Shown here in pieces: positions 6,239-15,201 of a stretch of 19,616 nt of DNA. The stretch comes from JAFMKE01 sp964655225 (lineage in GTDB: Bacteria; Bacteroidota; Bacteroidia; Chitinophagales; UBA8649), in contig CAZZMB010000039.1 in the NCBI GenBank assembly GCA_964655225.1, positions 1-19,616 on the forward strand, in the 5' to 3' direction. Positions within the stretch are counted from its first letter, which is position 1, and each line of letters starts with the position of its first letter. The translations under genes were made by a program, and so were the position numbers. A model generated the notes under the pieces. It searched no databases, was not told the origin of the DNA, and saw nothing but the letters and a program-made list of their open reading frames with translations.

Positions 6239-8878
6239 TTATTCTGGTTCAAACCCTAATATAATTCTAAACTGCCCATACTTTGAAAACATGTTGCCTC
6301 CTGTAAGCGCATTTACATCTGTATCATCAAAGCCTATGCCATAATCAAATCCAAGCAATCCAAACATGGGCAAGAACACTCGCAAACCTGCGCCAAATGA
6401 TCGTTTTAACTCATAAGGCCTATATTCTTGTATACTATTCCAGTAATTGCCCGCTTCAAAAAATCCAACAGCATAAACTGTTGCACTTGGATTCAAACTA
6501 AGTGGATATCTCAATTCCATGCTATATTTATTCATAATCGGAGATCCTCCGTCCGGCGTAATCACGTCATACCCTCTCATACCAATAATATCCGTTCCTA
6601 AAATAGTGAACTGATTAAATCCCTGGCCACCCAATTGATATCTTTCAAATGGAGTAACTCCAATATCTTTATTAAACGTACCCAAGAATCCAAGTTTGGC
6701 GGATGTATGAAAGATTAGATTACCTATAATTGGAGTATACCAATCAGCATTAAATCTCCATTTATGGTACTCAATCAACTTATATTTCTCCGAAGCTGGA
6801 GTTTCATTGCTTGTATAATCAATGCTCTTTCGGCCTTTAAACAACTTGCTATAAGGCAAGGTAACATCCAATTGTAAGGAGAATGTTGACCCCTTGCGCG
6901 GGAACATTGGATTGTCAATGGAATTTCTAGCTAAGGTTGTGGAAAGGTTTAAATCAGTTGCAGTTCCCGAAGTAAACGGGAAATTTGCATATAAATTAAA
7001 CTCATCAAGTGTATAATGATTTACATTGATAGCACTTCTAACAGTAAAGAAATCATCTGGCCATGCTAAGCGCGTACCTATACCAACACTTCCGCCTGTT
7101 GTAATTGACTTACCAATAACATCGCCGGTAAAGTTGTTGGCACCATCTAGCAGGTTATATCGCTGTCTAAAAAAACTAACAGTAAATGAATTTGGCTTTT
7201 TACCTCCTAACCAAGGCTCGGTAAAGGACATATTGTACGATTGGAATTGTTTTCCATTCAATTGCGCACGAACGGTTAAATTTTGACCATCACCAGAAGG
7301 TAAAGGTGTCCAGGCTTTCTTATCGACTATATTTTTAAGAGAAAAGTTGGTAAACTGAACGCCCAAGGTTCCTACCAATCCAGCACCACGACCGCCCCAG
7401 CCTAAAGAAAGCTCCAATTGGTCTGAAGGTTTTTCTACAACCCTCAATTCTATATCTACCGTTCCATTTTCCGGATTAGGAATAGGAATAATTTCCATTT
7501 GCTCTGGATCGAAATAACCTAAGTTTGCAATTTGACGTTGGGACCGAATCAAGTTCGTTCGTGAAAATTTATCTCCAGGGAAAACATACAACTCGCGACG
7601 AATCACTTTTTCATTTGTCTTGGTATTTCCAAAGATTCTTACCTCGTTAATAATTGCTTGAGGTCCTTCATAAATTTTCAATTCTAAGTCAACCGAATCT
7701 TCCTTAATTCTTTTTTCTATAGGTGTAATGTTAAAAAACAAATAGCCATCGTCCATATATAGCGAACTGATGTCCCCACCGTCCTGACTCATGTATAACT
7801 TTTCCTCAAGCGTGATTTGACTATACATGGTACCTTTTTCAATATTGACTATTTTAACCAATAAGGAATCGGAATACTTGGTGTTGCCTGAAAAGGTGAT
7901 GTCTCCAAAATAATAAAGACTGCCCTCTTTAATAAGCAAGTCTATGTGGGCTTCTCCGTCTTCATCAAAGCTTACCTCATCAAATACAATTTTTGCATCT
8001 CGATATCCTTTTTCTTGATAAAATGCCACCAATTTTTTCTTATCATCCTCGTAATCATTTTCAATAAACTTGGAGGATTTAAAAATATTTAAGTTTACAA
8101 AATCATCTCCGTAGCTAATAGCTTTTGACACGGATAGATTCGATAAAGTTTTGAAATAATTAAGTTTTTCACTTTGCTTTTTATTCTTTTTAATCTTTAA
8201 AAGCTCAACTAACTCAAACTTTACTTTTTCTTTAGTTCCTTTCAGTTGTTTTTCCAATTTCTTCTCACTAAAGGATTCATTACCTAGAATATTTATCTGG
8301 TCGATTTTGACTTTTGATCCCTTTACAACAACAATATCTACCGTAATACTATTTTCAATAACCTCATCGACACTTTGACTTATCTTTGCGATTGCGTTGT
8401 AGAAGCCTTTTTCAATATAATAAGACTTTATCTTATTGATAACATTCAATCGATCACTTTCCGTAAAAATGCTTCCTGAACGAAGATCAATTTTCTTCCT
8501 TAATTCCTCAACTTCTCCATTCTTTACGCCAGTAATCGAGTACTTTGACAATCGGGGTAACTCGGTAAGATTAATAATAAGAAATACGGTGGTGCCTAGC
8601 GTTTTTTCAACTTCAATAGCGATGTCAGTAAACAATCGCTGTTCCCAAAGGTTTTTAACCGCAGATGAAATTTCTTGTCCCGGAACGGTAATCATATCTC
8701 CCACACGCATACCCGTCAAGGATATTAGCACTTTCTTATCTAGATGCGCTGTTCCTTCTACTCTGATACCTCCAATCTCGTATTGTTGAGGACTGTTATA
8801 ATTTAGTTCCTGAGCATGCAAATTAACTGCAAAACAAAGTAAGCACAAGCTTAAAACCAATAGTTGTAATTTCTTCAT
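6239..8878 (-). CDS. bamA: Outer-membrane protein assembly factor BamA
   Basis: The protein has 879 residues with signal peptide MKKLQLLVLSLCLLCFAVNL (cut after HA, residue 22). POTRA domains follow in series: the first opens YEIGGIRVEGTAHLDKKVL, and the last holds INEVRIFGNTKTNEKVIRREL and runs to ELRVVEKPS. A lysine-rich insertion (KIKKNKKQSEKLNYFKTL) interrupts the third, as often seen in Bacteroidota. From about residue 490 comes the Omp85 16-stranded barrel, with the conserved loop-6 motif as MRGYD (Met767-Arg768-Gly769-Tyr770). BamA inserts and folds beta-barrel proteins in the outer membrane and should work with the two Skp-like proteins encoded next. The C-terminus is QFRIILGFEPE, so it does not end in an aromatic residue. 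It starts 13 nt after uppS and is surely in the same operon. Confidence 0.97.
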   Translation of the reverse strand: MKKLQLLVLSLCLLCFAVNLHAQELNYNSPQQYEIGGIRVEGTAHLDKKVLISLTGMRVGDMITVPGQEISSAVKNLWEQRLFTDIAIEVEKTLGTTVFLIINLTELPRLSKYSITGVKNGEVEELRKKIDLRSGSIFTESDRLNVINKIKSYYIEKGFYNAIAKISQSVDEVIENSITVDIVVVKGSKVKIDQINILGNESFSEKKLEKQLKGTKEKVKFELVELLKIKKNKKQSEKLNYFKTLSNLSVSKAISYGDDFVNLNIFKSSKFIENDYEDDKKKLVAFYQEKGYRDAKIVFDEVSFDEDGEAHIDLLIKEGSLYYFGDITFSGNTKYSDSLLVKIVNIEKGTMYSQITLEEKLYMSQDGGDISSLYMDDGYLFFNITPIEKRIKEDSVDLELKIYEGPQAIINEVRIFGNTKTNEKVIRRELYVFPGDKFSRTNLIRSQRQIANLGYFDPEQMEIIPIPNPENGTVDIELRVVEKPSDQLELSLGWGGRGAGLVGTLGVQFTNFSLKNIVDKKAWTPLPSGDGQNLTVRAQLNGKQFQSYNMSFTEPWLGGKKPNSFTVSFFRQRYNLLDGANNFTGDVIGKSITTGGSVGIGTRLAWPDDFFTVRSAINVNHYTLDEFNLYANFPFTSGTATDLNLSTTLARNSIDNPMFPRKGSTFSLQLDVTLPYSKLFKGRKSIDYTSNETPASEKYKLIEYHKWRFNADWYTPIIGNLIFHTSAKLGFLGTFNKDIGVTPFERYQLGGQGFNQFTILGTDIIGMRGYDVITPDGGSPIMNKYSMELRYPLSLNPSATVYAVGFFEAGNYWNSIQEYRPYELKRSFGAGLRVFLPMFGLLGFDYGIGFDDTDVNALTGGNMFSKYGQFRIILGFEPE

Positions 8879-8891
8879 TTTTCTTTTTTTA

Positions 8892-9635
8892 CTAGGACTT
8901 TAATTGTTCACTAGTTTTGCCAAATCTTCTTTCTCTCGACTGAAATGAATGAATTGCTTTATAAAGCGATTCCTTTGAAAAATCAGGCCAAAGCTCATCC
9001 GTAAAATATAATTCTGTATAAGCTGCTTGCCATAACAAAAAATTACTTAGTCTATATTCCCCACTCGTACGAATCATCAATTCGGGGTCCGGAATAATTG
9101 ATTCATAAAGATGATTATTAATCGTTAATTCTGTAATATCCTCTGCGCTAATTTCACCTTTTTTAACTTGTGTTGCAATTTTTTTGCAAGCATCTAAAAT
9201 TTCAGTTCGTCCCCCATAGCTGAGCGCTAAAGTTAAGGTCAATCTGGTATTATCTTTTGTGGCAAGCTTTACTTTGTTGAGTTGTTCTTGAGCACGCAAC
9301 GGTAGTGTTTCAATTGAGCCAATAGTGACAAGGCGAATGTTGTTTTTCATCAAGGTCTTCGTCTCATTCCCTATTGTTCTAACCAACAGTTCCATCAAGG
9401 CTGCAACTTCCAATTTGGGTCTATTCCAATTCTCTGAAGAAAATGCATAAAGTGTTAAGAAAGAAACACCAAGTTCAGCGCAGGCTTCACTGACTTCGCG
9501 AACTGATTTAACTCCATTTTTGTGTCCAAAAATTCTATTCTTTCCTTTTTCCTTAGCCCATCTACCATTACCATCCATGATAATAGCGATATGTTTAGGT
9601 AGATTTTCTAAATTGATTGATTCTTTCAGACTCAT
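8892..9635 (-). CDS. uppS: Isoprenyl transferase (undecaprenyl diphosphate synthase)
   Basis: UppS extends farnesyl diphosphate with cis-isoprene units to undecaprenyl diphosphate, the lipid carrier for peptidoglycan and surface glycans. The 247-residue length is typical. Visible family motifs are HIAIIMDGNGRWA (15-27, with catalytic Asp21), GH..G (37-41), SSENWNRP (66-73), LALSYGGR (137-143), DPELMIRTSGEYRLSNFLLW (183-202, with substrate-binding Arg189 and Arg195), WPDF and RERRFG (234-239). It is a soluble or membrane-peripheral cytoplasmic enzyme with no signal peptide. It lies 44 nt after the DUF6089 gene and 13 nt before bamA. Confidence 0.97.
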   Translation of the reverse strand: MSLKESINLENLPKHIAIIMDGNGRWAKEKGKNRIFGHKNGVKSVREVSEACAELGVSFLTLYAFSSENWNRPKLEVAALMELLVRTIGNETKTLMKNNIRLVTIGSIETLPLRAQEQLNKVKLATKDNTRLTLTLALSYGGRTEILDACKKIATQVKKGEISAEDITELTINNHLYESIIPDPELMIRTSGEYRLSNFLLWQAAYTELYFTDELWPDFSKESLYKAIHSFQSRERRFGKTSEQLKS

Positions 9636-9679
9636 GTTACTTGGATCGCTTTGTAAAGTTAATCATTTCACCTGACTGC

Positions 9680-10531
9680 TCAAGGTGTAGGGCATTTAAG
9701 TCTAAAAATAGTGTAGGAAACGGAAACCCCAGCAAACAAATAAAAATCATTTTTTGCGGACGTTCCTCGCTGTTTGCCTGGTTCTGCAATTGGCTCACCT
9801 ATTTCTCCGGAGCGATCACTGAGCGCGTAAGCTAGTCCGGTAGAACCTTGGTCAAAGGATAATGGACTAGCATATACTCCACTTACATCATCTAAATAGT
9901 CAGTAAATGTAATTCTTATATCCCCGAAGATTCCAACATTCCAATTTCTCCCTACGCTAAATTTCAACCCGCCTCCAATGGGTATAGCAAAATTTACTAT
10001 TCTATATTTATCTAAATTTGAATAGCTTGGATCGTTTTGACCTTCTGTTCCTAAGGGTTGAAGGTAGTACCAATCGCCTTGAAACTCAGCTTGTGGGTTG
10101 AAGTAAAAAGCAGCAAATCCAATAGTAAAATAAGGACTGAACCATTGTTGTTTCTTTTTCTTATTAAACTCCAAGAAGTTTAATTCCAACATGGCTGCTA
10201 TCTCTCCCACATTCGATTTAAAATGAAGATTACGTTGGCGATTAAAACTATTTGAAGATTTTTTATCATCAAATGTTAATTGACCAAAGGAAATAGAGCT
10301 TTTAAGAACCCATCTTGTATTGAAGTTATTTCTAAGAAAAACTCCTCCTGCAGGACGAATCATAGAAAAGCTAGCATTTGAGTTGAGATCACCAAAATAA
10401 TTAGCTCCTCCCATCCAAGCGCCAACTTCAAAATTCTGTGCCTTACTGGTTGTCATAAGTAATAACAAAAAGACCAAGGTCATCAAAAATTTAAGAGCGC
10501 TTTTCACTATACTTCCAGTAACTTTTGTCAT
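9680..10531 (-). CDS. DUF6089-family outer-membrane beta-barrel protein
   Basis: The protein has 283 residues with a hydrophobic N-terminal export signal (residues 14-31, ending TTSKA before QNFEVGAWMGGANYFGDLN). The mature chain is a run of amphipathic beta strands with alternating aromatics, such as YFTIGFAAFYFNP, FAIPIGGGLKFSVG and NWNVGIFGDIRITFTDYLDD, ending FYLFAGVSVSYTIFRLKCPTP. This pattern and the position immediately before uppS and bamA match the DUF6089 group of Bacteroidota. It is probably a small outer-membrane barrel; its role is not known, and the operon position only suggests an envelope function. The start at 10531 leaves a slightly long n-region (MTKVTGSIVKSALKFL); the Met at residue 17 is a less likely alternative. 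It lies 50 nt after infB, so readthrough from that operon is possible. Confidence 0.88.
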   Translation of the reverse strand: MTKVTGSIVKSALKFLMTLVFLLLLMTTSKAQNFEVGAWMGGANYFGDLNSNASFSMIRPAGGVFLRNNFNTRWVLKSSISFGQLTFDDKKSSNSFNRQRNLHFKSNVGEIAAMLELNFLEFNKKKKQQWFSPYFTIGFAAFYFNPQAEFQGDWYYLQPLGTEGQNDPSYSNLDKYRIVNFAIPIGGGLKFSVGRNWNVGIFGDIRITFTDYLDDVSGVYASPLSFDQGSTGLAYALSDRSGEIGEPIAEPGKQRGTSAKNDFYLFAGVSVSYTIFRLKCPTP

Positions 10532-10581
10532 AGTTCTTAATAACGTACTATTTCACCTAGTTAATATAATCTTACGATATT

Positions 10582-13302
10582 TTATAAGGTTCTTTGGATC
10601 TCAACCTCAGTGTATGCTTCAATGACATCTCCTTCTTGAATATCGTTAAAGTTCTTGATATGAAGACCACAATCCTGACCAGAAACAACTTCTTTTACAT
10701 CGTCTTTAAATCGTTTCAATGAGGCCAACTTACCTGCATGTAAAACGATACCGTCTCTAATCACACGAACCAAATGATCTCGCTTGATTTTTCCGTCTGT
10801 CATCATACAACCAGCAACAGTTCCCACCTTAGTGATTTTGAATACTTCTTGAACCTCAAGATTACCTGTTATTTTTTCTTCAATAGTAGGCTCCAACATT
10901 CCTTCCATCGCAGCGGTAAGTTCTTCAATGGCTTTATATATTACGGAGTACAATCTGATTTCTACACCTTCGTGTTCTGCTACATTTCGAGCTTGCGGGG
11001 AAGGACGAACTTGGAAACCAATGATAATTGCATCCGATGCAGAAGCCAACATGATATCTGACTCGGAAATTGCTCCTACGCCTTTATGTAAAATATTTAC
11101 TTGGATTTCTTCCGTAGATAGTTTTTGTAATGAATCTGAGAGTGCTTCAATAGAACCATCCACATCACCTTTAACAATTACATTCAACTCCTTGAATGTT
11201 CCCAAAGCAAGACGTCTTCCGATCTCATCAAGTGTAATATGTTTCTGCGTTCTCAGACCATGCTCTCTTTCCAATTGACTCCGTTTAGAAGCCATTGATT
11301 TACCTTCTTGTTCAGTTGCAAAAACCTTAAAACGTTCACCTGCTGCAGGAGCTCCATCCAGGCCCAATATTTGAACGGGTTGTGCTGGACCTATATTTTC
11401 CACTTTCTCTCCTTTGTGATTAAACATAGCTTTCACTTTTCCGGAGCAAGACCCTGCAACTAGAAAATCTCCGACATTAAGTGTACCACCGTCAACGAGC
11501 ATAGTAGCTACATATCCACGACCTTTATCTAATGAAGCTTCAATCACTGCTCCTGACGCCGCCTTATCCGGATTTGCTCTAAGTTCAAGCAATTCGGATT
11601 CTAGAATAATTTTTTCAAGCAGCAAATCCACGTTTGTTCCCATTTTTGCGGATAAATCTTGTGATTGGTATTTCCCACCCCATTCCTCAATAATTAAATT
11701 CATTTGAGATAGTTGGTTTTTCACATTATCAGGATTTGCTCCTGGTTTATCGATTTTATTAATCGCAAAAATCATAGGCACGCCTGCAGACTGTGCATGG
11801 CTAATTGCCTCTTTAGTTTGTGGCATAATGTCATCATCTGCCGCAATAACGATTACAGCGATATCTGTTAATTTGGCACCACGAGCTCGCATTGCGGTAA
11901 ATGCTTCGTGACCAGGAGTATCTAAGAATGTTATTTTCCCTTTTTCTAAGCCAACTTCGTAGGCCCCGATATGCTGGGTGATACCTCCAGCCTCTTTATC
12001 AGCAACATTTGCTTCACGAATATAATCCAGCAAAGATGTTTTACCGTGATCGACGTGCCCCATAATAGTTACTACAGGAGCTCTCGGCGCTAAATCTTCT
12101 TCTGAATCAACTTCCTCCTCAAAATCTTCTGTATCCGCAGCAGAAATAAACTCAATTTCGTAACCATATTCATCTGCGATTAACTCTATAATTTCCGCAT
12201 CTAAACGCTGATTAATAGACACCATTACTCCAAGTGTGAAACACTTCGTAATAATTTCAGTAGGGTTTACATCCAACATATGAGCAATATCACTAACCGT
12301 AATAAACTCAGTAACTTTGATTTTTTTATCTTCAGCACTTTGTTCTTCCGCCTTTATTTCTTCAGCTTCCTGAATTCCTTGACGTTTAGCTCTTCTTAAT
12401 TTCGCACGATTACTCTTACCTGAGGTAGCCGCTTGTAATTTGGCCATTGTAGCTTTCAGCTTTTCCTCAATTTCTTTCTCACTCACGACTCTATCTTCTG
12501 GTCGTTGTTGCTTAGACTTTACCGTTCGGGCAGCTTTAGGATCAATTTTGGCGCTCTTCTTAAAACGTTTTCTCTTTCGTTTAGCATCCTCACCACTTGT
12601 ACTCTTTTCCTTTGGTTTTTTGTCTTCAAGTACAATTTTACCTAAAACTTTTGTTCCTTGTAACGCGACACGCTTAGTTTCAATAAAGTCTTGTGTGCCA
12701 CTTTTAACCCCCTTTTCTTCACTCCGCTTCTCTCCTGAGGGCTTTTCTATTTCATGCTCCTCTTGAGACTTTTCATCAAGCTTTTCTTTTTTAGATTCTT
12801 CCTTTGCTTTAGGCTCATCATTAATGTTCCCAACCACCTTAGTGCCAGCTAATTTGGTTTTTTCTCTTTTGTGCAGTTCTGGCTCAACTTTTTCCTTTTT
12901 AGGTTTTGGAGCAAGTTCTTCAACTATAGGTTCTACATCTTTTTTGGTCAGTTTTTTGTCCAAATCAACATTCCCAACCACTTTAGGACCAGTTAATTCA
13001 ACCTTCGGCCTATCCATAGGGTCATCCTTAACCTCTACAGTTTTTGTTTTACCATCTGCTGTAAGTTCAAGTTTAATATTCTTGTTCTTGTTTCCCAACT
13101 GGATGTTATCTGCCGTTTCTTTCAATGATTTAGCATCACCAAATTCACTTAACAAGGTCACGTACATGTCCTCATCCAATTTAGTGGTCGGTTTATCCTC
13201 GACTTCAAAGCCTTTATCTCTTAAGAAGTCGATGATCGTTCCTGTGCCAACATTTAATGTTTTTGCAGCAGCAATCAGTCTTTTTGGTTTAAATTCTGAC
13301 AT
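10582..13302 (-). CDS. infB: Translation initiation factor IF-2
   Basis: IF-2 is the GTPase that brings initiator fMet-tRNA to the 30S subunit and promotes subunit joining. The protein has 906 residues. An IF2_N domain (about 6-55) is followed by a long Lys/Glu-rich linker (60-330) holding three copies of a short LxGxKVVGNI-type motif, then a second IF2_N-like domain (335-387) and an acidic stretch. The G domain follows with GHVDHGKT (415-422), DTPGHEAF (461-468, catalytic His465) and NKID (515-518), then SAKMG, the beta-barrel domains and the fMet-tRNA-binding C-terminus. It is the third gene of rimP-nusA-infB, 69 nt after nusA. All key residues are present. Confidence 0.98.
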   Translation of the reverse strand: MSEFKPKRLIAAAKTLNVGTGTIIDFLRDKGFEVEDKPTTKLDEDMYVTLLSEFGDAKSLKETADNIQLGNKNKNIKLELTADGKTKTVEVKDDPMDRPKVELTGPKVVGNVDLDKKLTKKDVEPIVEELAPKPKKEKVEPELHKREKTKLAGTKVVGNINDEPKAKEESKKEKLDEKSQEEHEIEKPSGEKRSEEKGVKSGTQDFIETKRVALQGTKVLGKIVLEDKKPKEKSTSGEDAKRKRKRFKKSAKIDPKAARTVKSKQQRPEDRVVSEKEIEEKLKATMAKLQAATSGKSNRAKLRRAKRQGIQEAEEIKAEEQSAEDKKIKVTEFITVSDIAHMLDVNPTEIITKCFTLGVMVSINQRLDAEIIELIADEYGYEIEFISAADTEDFEEEVDSEEDLAPRAPVVTIMGHVDHGKTSLLDYIREANVADKEAGGITQHIGAYEVGLEKGKITFLDTPGHEAFTAMRARGAKLTDIAVIVIAADDDIMPQTKEAISHAQSAGVPMIFAINKIDKPGANPDNVKNQLSQMNLIIEEWGGKYQSQDLSAKMGTNVDLLLEKIILESELLELRANPDKAASGAVIEASLDKGRGYVATMLVDGGTLNVGDFLVAGSCSGKVKAMFNHKGEKVENIGPAQPVQILGLDGAPAAGERFKVFATEQEGKSMASKRSQLEREHGLRTQKHITLDEIGRRLALGTFKELNVIVKGDVDGSIEALSDSLQKLSTEEIQVNILHKGVGAISESDIMLASASDAIIIGFQVRPSPQARNVAEHEGVEIRLYSVIYKAIEELTAAMEGMLEPTIEEKITGNLEVQEVFKITKVGTVAGCMMTDGKIKRDHLVRVIRDGIVLHAGKLASLKRFKDDVKEVVSGQDCGLHIKNFNDIQEGDVIEAYTEVEIQRTL

Positions 13303-13371
13303 AAATTGTTTATGTTTTTGTTTTTGCCTTCTGGCGATTTTTATTTAAGTTCCATACACAATGAAGAAGCT

Positions 13372-14616
13372 CTATTCACCCGCTTCAAATTCTGATTTGA
13401 GAATTTCAAATATTTCTTTAACTGTTTCATCTTCCAAATCTGTTCTTCTGATTACTTCACTTTCGCTAAGCTCTAAAACACTTTTGGCTGTATCACAACC
13501 AATTTTTTTCAGTTCGTCAATTACCCAGCCATCGATTTCATCAGCGAACTCTTCGATGTCGATATCTACTTCATCATCATCCGTATCTCTGAAAACTTCT
13601 ATATCAAAACCAACCATTCTTCCTGCAAGCTTGATATTCATTCCTCTTTTCCCAATTGCCAAGGAAACTTGATCGGGTTTTAAATATACCGCGATTGATT
13701 TATTTTCTTCATCAATATCTAATGATTCAATTTTAGCAGGAGACAATGCTCTTTGCGTCATTAACTTTAGATTATCGGTGTAATTTAAAATATCTATGTT
13801 TTCATTTTTCAATTCACGAACTATGCCGTGAATACGACTTCCTTTCATTCCAACACAAGCTCCAACTGGATCAATTCTATCGTCATAAGACTCAACTGCT
13901 ACTTTTGCTTTTTCTCCAGGCTCACGAACTATTTTCTTGATTGTAATAAGACCATCAAAAATCTCTGGCACTTCTAATTCTAATAACTTAGCTAAAAATG
14001 CATTATCAGTTCTTGATAAAATTACAAATGGGTTGTTATTTTTAAGCTCTACTTTCTTCACTACAGCTTTCACTGTCTCTCCTTTCTTAAAGTAGTCCAT
14101 TCTGATTTGCTCAGATTTAGGCAGAATTAATTCATTCCCTTCATCGTCAATCAATAAAATTTCTTTTTTCCAAACTTGATAAACTTCAGCATTAATGATG
14201 TCCCCAACTCTGTCTTTGTACTTTTTATATACCTCATCCTTCTCTAACTCAAGGATACGCGATATTAAAGTTTGTCTTGCAGCAAGAACAGCCCTTCTTC
14301 CAAAGTTTTCAATAATAACTTTTTCATAACAATCTTCACCTACCTCATAATCCTCCTCAATTGCTATTGCCTCAGTGAAAGGAATTTGCGTCAAATCATC
14401 CTCAACACCACCGTCGGCAACAATTTCTCTTGTTCTCCAAATTTCTAAATCACCCTTGTCTGTATTGACGATAACATCAAAATTATCTGCATTACCATAC
14501 TTTTTCCTAAGCAGGGTCTTAAAAACATCTTCCAGGACTTTCATCATGGTAGGTCGATCAATGTTTTTGAAATCTTTAAACTCGGCAAACGAGTCGATAA
14601 GTTCTATACTATTCAT
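13372..14616 (-). CDS. nusA: Transcription termination/antitermination factor NusA
   Basis: NusA binds RNA polymerase and nascent RNA and modulates pausing, termination and antitermination. The protein has 414 residues, a length usual in Bacteroidota, where the extra C-terminal repeats of E. coli are absent. The N-terminal polymerase-binding domain covers about 1-125 (with NFGRRAVLAARQTLI near its end). An S1 domain follows (about 130-200, including DIINAEVYQVWKKEILLI), and then two KH domains with GACVGMKGSRIHGIVRELKN and VSLAIGKRGMNIKLAGRMVG. A strongly acidic stretch (TDDDEVDIDIEEFADEIDG) precedes a short helical C-terminal domain. It starts 10 nt after rimP, so they are cotranscribed and probably coupled. 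Confidence 0.97.
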   Translation of the reverse strand: MNSIELIDSFAEFKDFKNIDRPTMMKVLEDVFKTLLRKKYGNADNFDVIVNTDKGDLEIWRTREIVADGGVEDDLTQIPFTEAIAIEEDYEVGEDCYEKVIIENFGRRAVLAARQTLISRILELEKDEVYKKYKDRVGDIINAEVYQVWKKEILLIDDEGNELILPKSEQIRMDYFKKGETVKAVVKKVELKNNNPFVILSRTDNAFLAKLLELEVPEIFDGLITIKKIVREPGEKAKVAVESYDDRIDPVGACVGMKGSRIHGIVRELKNENIDILNYTDNLKLMTQRALSPAKIESLDIDEENKSIAVYLKPDQVSLAIGKRGMNIKLAGRMVGFDIEVFRDTDDDEVDIDIEEFADEIDGWVIDELKKIGCDTAKSVLELSESEVIRRTDLEDETVKEIFEILKSEFEAGE

Positions 14617-14626
14617 TTTTTATCGG

Positions 14627-15115
14627 TTAAAAGTTAAAATGTAACAATGTTTGTTTTATATCTTTTAAATCAATCGAAATTGATTCTAAATCCTTTTCTT
14701 TTACCTTTTTTACAGGCTTTTTACTTTTTCTTTCTCCTATTTTAGTTCGCAGGCCGTATAAGGTGTTTTCATCAAGCTCTTTTAAAATCATGGCAACTTG
14801 CTGACCGTCTAGTAGAGTTATCTTTAAAGTACTTCCAATCCTCTTTACAAATTGTTGAGGCACTCGCAATGGATTACTCATTCCCGGCGAAGACACTTCT
14901 AAGGTATATTTTTCAGGAACACTCTCATCCTCATCTAAATATGCCTCTATAAACCTACTCAATTGAGTACACTGCTTTATCGTTATGGACGGAATGCCGT
15001 CTATAAAAATTTGAATCTTATAATTAGATCCGATGGTAACATCCACCAAAAATAATCCCATTTCCTGTGCTTTAGGCAGAATCAATTTCTCTATTTTGAC
15101 TTTCAGTGCATCCAT
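14627..15115 (-). CDS. rimP: Ribosome maturation factor RimP
   Basis: RimP helps assemble the 30S ribosomal subunit in the cytoplasm. The 162-residue protein has the two expected domains: an alpha/beta N-terminal half (QEMGLFLVDVTIG, then KIQIFIDG) reaching the family signature YTLEVSSPGMSNPLRVPQQF, and a C-terminal SH3-like half (LKITLLDGQQVAMILKELDE), with a basic KKPVKKVKEK stretch. It is the first gene of rimP-nusA-infB. A terminator-like hairpin sits about 11 nt before its ATG, an unusual position that could bear on its expression. Confidence 0.94.
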   Translation of the reverse strand: MDALKVKIEKLILPKAQEMGLFLVDVTIGSNYKIQIFIDGIPSITIKQCTQLSRFIEAYLDEDESVPEKYTLEVSSPGMSNPLRVPQQFVKRIGSTLKITLLDGQQVAMILKELDENTLYGLRTKIGERKSKKPVKKVKEKDLESISIDLKDIKQTLLHFNF

Positions 15116-15126
15116 AGTTTATAGAA

Positions 15127-15154
15127 TAAAAAGAGGGGACTATCGCCCCCTCTT
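15127..15154 (-). terminator. Terminator-like hairpin just before rimP
   Basis: On the minus strand, a 9-bp perfect stem (arms 15154-15146 and 15137-15129, sequences AAAGAGGGG and its complement) with an 8-nt loop is followed by a T-run (CTCTTTTTATT). Its end is only 11 nt before the rimP ATG at 15115. It could end transcripts arriving from meaB or an unseen RNA, or act as an attenuator within the rimP leader. The plus-strand side lacks a good T-run, so it points toward rimP. Confidence 0.75.
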
Positions 15155-15168
15155 TCCCTTTATACAGT

Positions 15169-15201
15169 GTAAATGTAATGGTTTTCTGCCAAATTGTGAA
15201 A
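15169..15201 (-). promoter_or_regulatory. Possible promoter for rimP-nusA-infB
   Basis: Minus-strand TACATTTA (15176-15169) differs from TAnnTTTG only at the last base. A TTTC (15201-15198) lies 21 nt upstream of it, and a TTTG (15193-15190) lies 13 nt upstream. If used, the transcript would start near 15163 and carry the 15127-15154 hairpin in its leader. Both -33 options are imperfect. Confidence 0.3.

Noticed and set aside
6226..6252. 9-residue N-terminal extension of the first skp-like protein
   Set aside because: It overlaps the bamA stop codon and precedes a complete signal peptide that begins at 6225.
12440..13348. Open frames on the plus strand opposite infB (about 108 and 174 codons)
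   Set aside because: They are Ser/Phe-rich mirror translations of the Lys/Glu-rich IF-2 linker, with no start context or family features.
13303..13371. GCC-AGAA-GGC hairpin between nusA and infB
   Set aside because: Only three base pairs; not a credible terminator or regulatory stem without more evidence.
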